From the NCBI GenBank assembly GCA_002282555.1, contig NCJR01000064.1, forward strand, positions 1-23,159: DNA of 23,159 nt. Direction: 5' to 3'. This stretch comes from Rhodobacterales bacterium 34-62-10. Its GTDB lineage: Bacteria; Pseudomonadota; Alphaproteobacteria; Rhodobacterales; Rhodobacteraceae. Positions 22,583 through 23,159 of the stretch are shown here, in pieces. Below the pieces are notes generated by a model, which searched no databases, was not told where the DNA came from, and saw only the letters and a program-made list of their open reading frames with translations. Both the position numbers and the translations under genes were made by a program. Position 1 is the first letter of the stretch; the number at the start of each line of letters is the position of its first letter.

Positions 22583-23159
22583 GTGACACTTGATACACCC
22601 ATCGCACCGCAGGCACCGCTGGACGAGCAGATCACGATCCAGCAGCTGACGCTGGACCCCTATACCGTTTACAAACGTCTGCGGGCCGAAGCGCCGGTCC
22701 TGCGCGTCAAGGCGGTGGGGCGGACCCTGCTGACCAAGGCGGCGGATACAAAATACGTCAAGGACAACCCTGTCCTGTTCAGTTCGAACGATCCCAACAC
22801 CCCGATGCAGCGCGCCTTCCGCGCCCATACCCTGATGCGCAAGGACGGCGCTGAACACGCGGCCGAACGCGGCGCAATGGCACCGGCCTTCACCGCGCGC
22901 AACATCAAGCAATGCTGGGAGCCGATCTATACACGCATCGCCGAAGATTATGTCGGCCGCCTGCCGCGTGGTGAAACCTTGATTTTTGGCCGTTCACACT
23001 GTGATGTTTGCCAACGATCGCTGGGCATGGCTGATCTGGTGCCGGTTTTGAGTTTCATTATCTCGCGCGGCCGCTGCAGGTATTGTGCGGCGCCGATTAA
23101 GCTGCATCTCTTGCTCGTCGAACTCGCCAGTCTAGCGATGGCGCTCTCGCTTTGCGCCG
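22583..23159 (+). CDS. cytochrome P450 N-terminal region, fused in frame to a prepilin-peptidase segment (partial)
   Basis: 192 codons from GTG at 22583 (GGGAAGG upstream), open at the window edge. Residues 1-131 are P450-like: DPYTVYKRLRAEAPVLRV, NPVLFSSNDPNTPMQR and the helix-C motif RKDGAEHAAERGAMAPAF, which contacts haem. A normal P450 would continue toward the I-helix after RLPRGET (126-132). Here the chain changes into another family: LIFGRSHCDVCQRSLGM, VPVLSFIISRGRCRYCAAP. The haem Cys and I-helix are absent from the window. Without the fusion this would be a bacterial class I P450 controlled by the divergent LysR gene; as read it would not be a working P450. Confidence 0.75.
   Translation, partial: MTLDTPIAPQAPLDEQITIQQLTLDPYTVYKRLRAEAPVLRVKAVGRTLLTKAADTKYVKDNPVLFSSNDPNTPMQRAFRAHTLMRKDGAEHAAERGAMAPAFTARNIKQCWEPIYTRIAEDYVGRLPRGETLIFGRSHCDVCQRSLGMADLVPVLSFIISRGRCRYCAAPIKLHLLLVELASLAMALSLCA
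22979..23159 (+). other. type IV prepilin peptidase (GspO/PilD) tetracysteine domain segment
   Basis: In the same frame as the P450 start, codons 133-192 encode CxxC (C140, C143), 21 residues, then CxxC (C165, C168), with DLVPVLSF between them and a hydrophobic LLLVELASLAMALSL after. The spacing equals that of the zinc-binding domain of PilD-type prepilin peptidases, and the residues before it (RLPRGET, FGRSHC) also fit those enzymes. The catalytic aspartates would be beyond the window. G+C is about 57 % here, lower than in the surrounding genes by eye. Confidence 0.75.

Overview
The window looks like a chromosomal segment of a high-GC alphaproteobacterium, most probably of the order Rhodobacterales (Roseobacter/Paracoccaceae type). 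The reasons are codon usage dominated by G/C third positions, the phosphonate-uptake operon architecture, a SqrR/BigR-like ArsR regulator, and a recurring intergenic GAGTATTTG-like motif that I remember from that group. No species can be named from the sequence alone.

Layout. (1) 1-4758, minus strand: a phosphonate/phosphate ABC uptake operon, phnC-phnD-phnE-phnE, followed by a phosphonate-cluster hexapeptide acyltransferase that runs off the left edge. Two hairpins sit between its genes and a Pho-box-like sequence lies upstream of phnC. (2) 4913-5986, plus: an FAD-dependent amine-oxidase-type enzyme, divergent from phnC. (3) 6047-10702, minus: a two-gene nuclease/ATPase unit, a YhaO/SbcD-like metallophosphoesterase and a YhaN/SbcC-like ATPase. 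The ATPase gene is split by a frameshift near 7906. (4) 10703-12149: gene-poor and decayed, with unrecognised minus-strand fragments (one pair separated by an in-frame amber codon) and, at its right end, what looks like the last ~50 codons of a TRAP-transporter large permease. (5) 12150-14596, plus: a gamma-glutamyltransferase-family hydrolase (HpxW-like) and a TauE/SafE exporter. (6) 14568-15266, minus: a GntR/FCD regulator with three tandem 17-bp repeats just upstream of its start. (7) 15431-21506, plus: a THUMP RNA methyltransferase, a PhyH dioxygenase, a TetA-like MFS transporter, a zinc alcohol dehydrogenase, an enolase-superfamily dehydratase and an ArsR regulator with the two cysteines of persulfide sensors. 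(8) 21529-23159: a LysR regulator (minus), a divergent operator-like palindrome, and the 5' part of a cytochrome P450 gene (plus).

The most striking feature is at the right edge. The P450 reading frame runs without a break into the tetracysteine N-terminal domain of a type IV prepilin peptidase (GspO/PilD). The switch falls on RLPRGET, a string that suits both families. This is either a real recombination at microhomology or an assembly chimera.

Functionally, the left third is phosphorus scavenging. The nuclease pair is DNA maintenance and appears broken. The right half is accessory catabolism and transport, with several regulators lying next to their probable targets. I found no tRNA, rRNA, CRISPR array, intact insertion sequence or replication origin.
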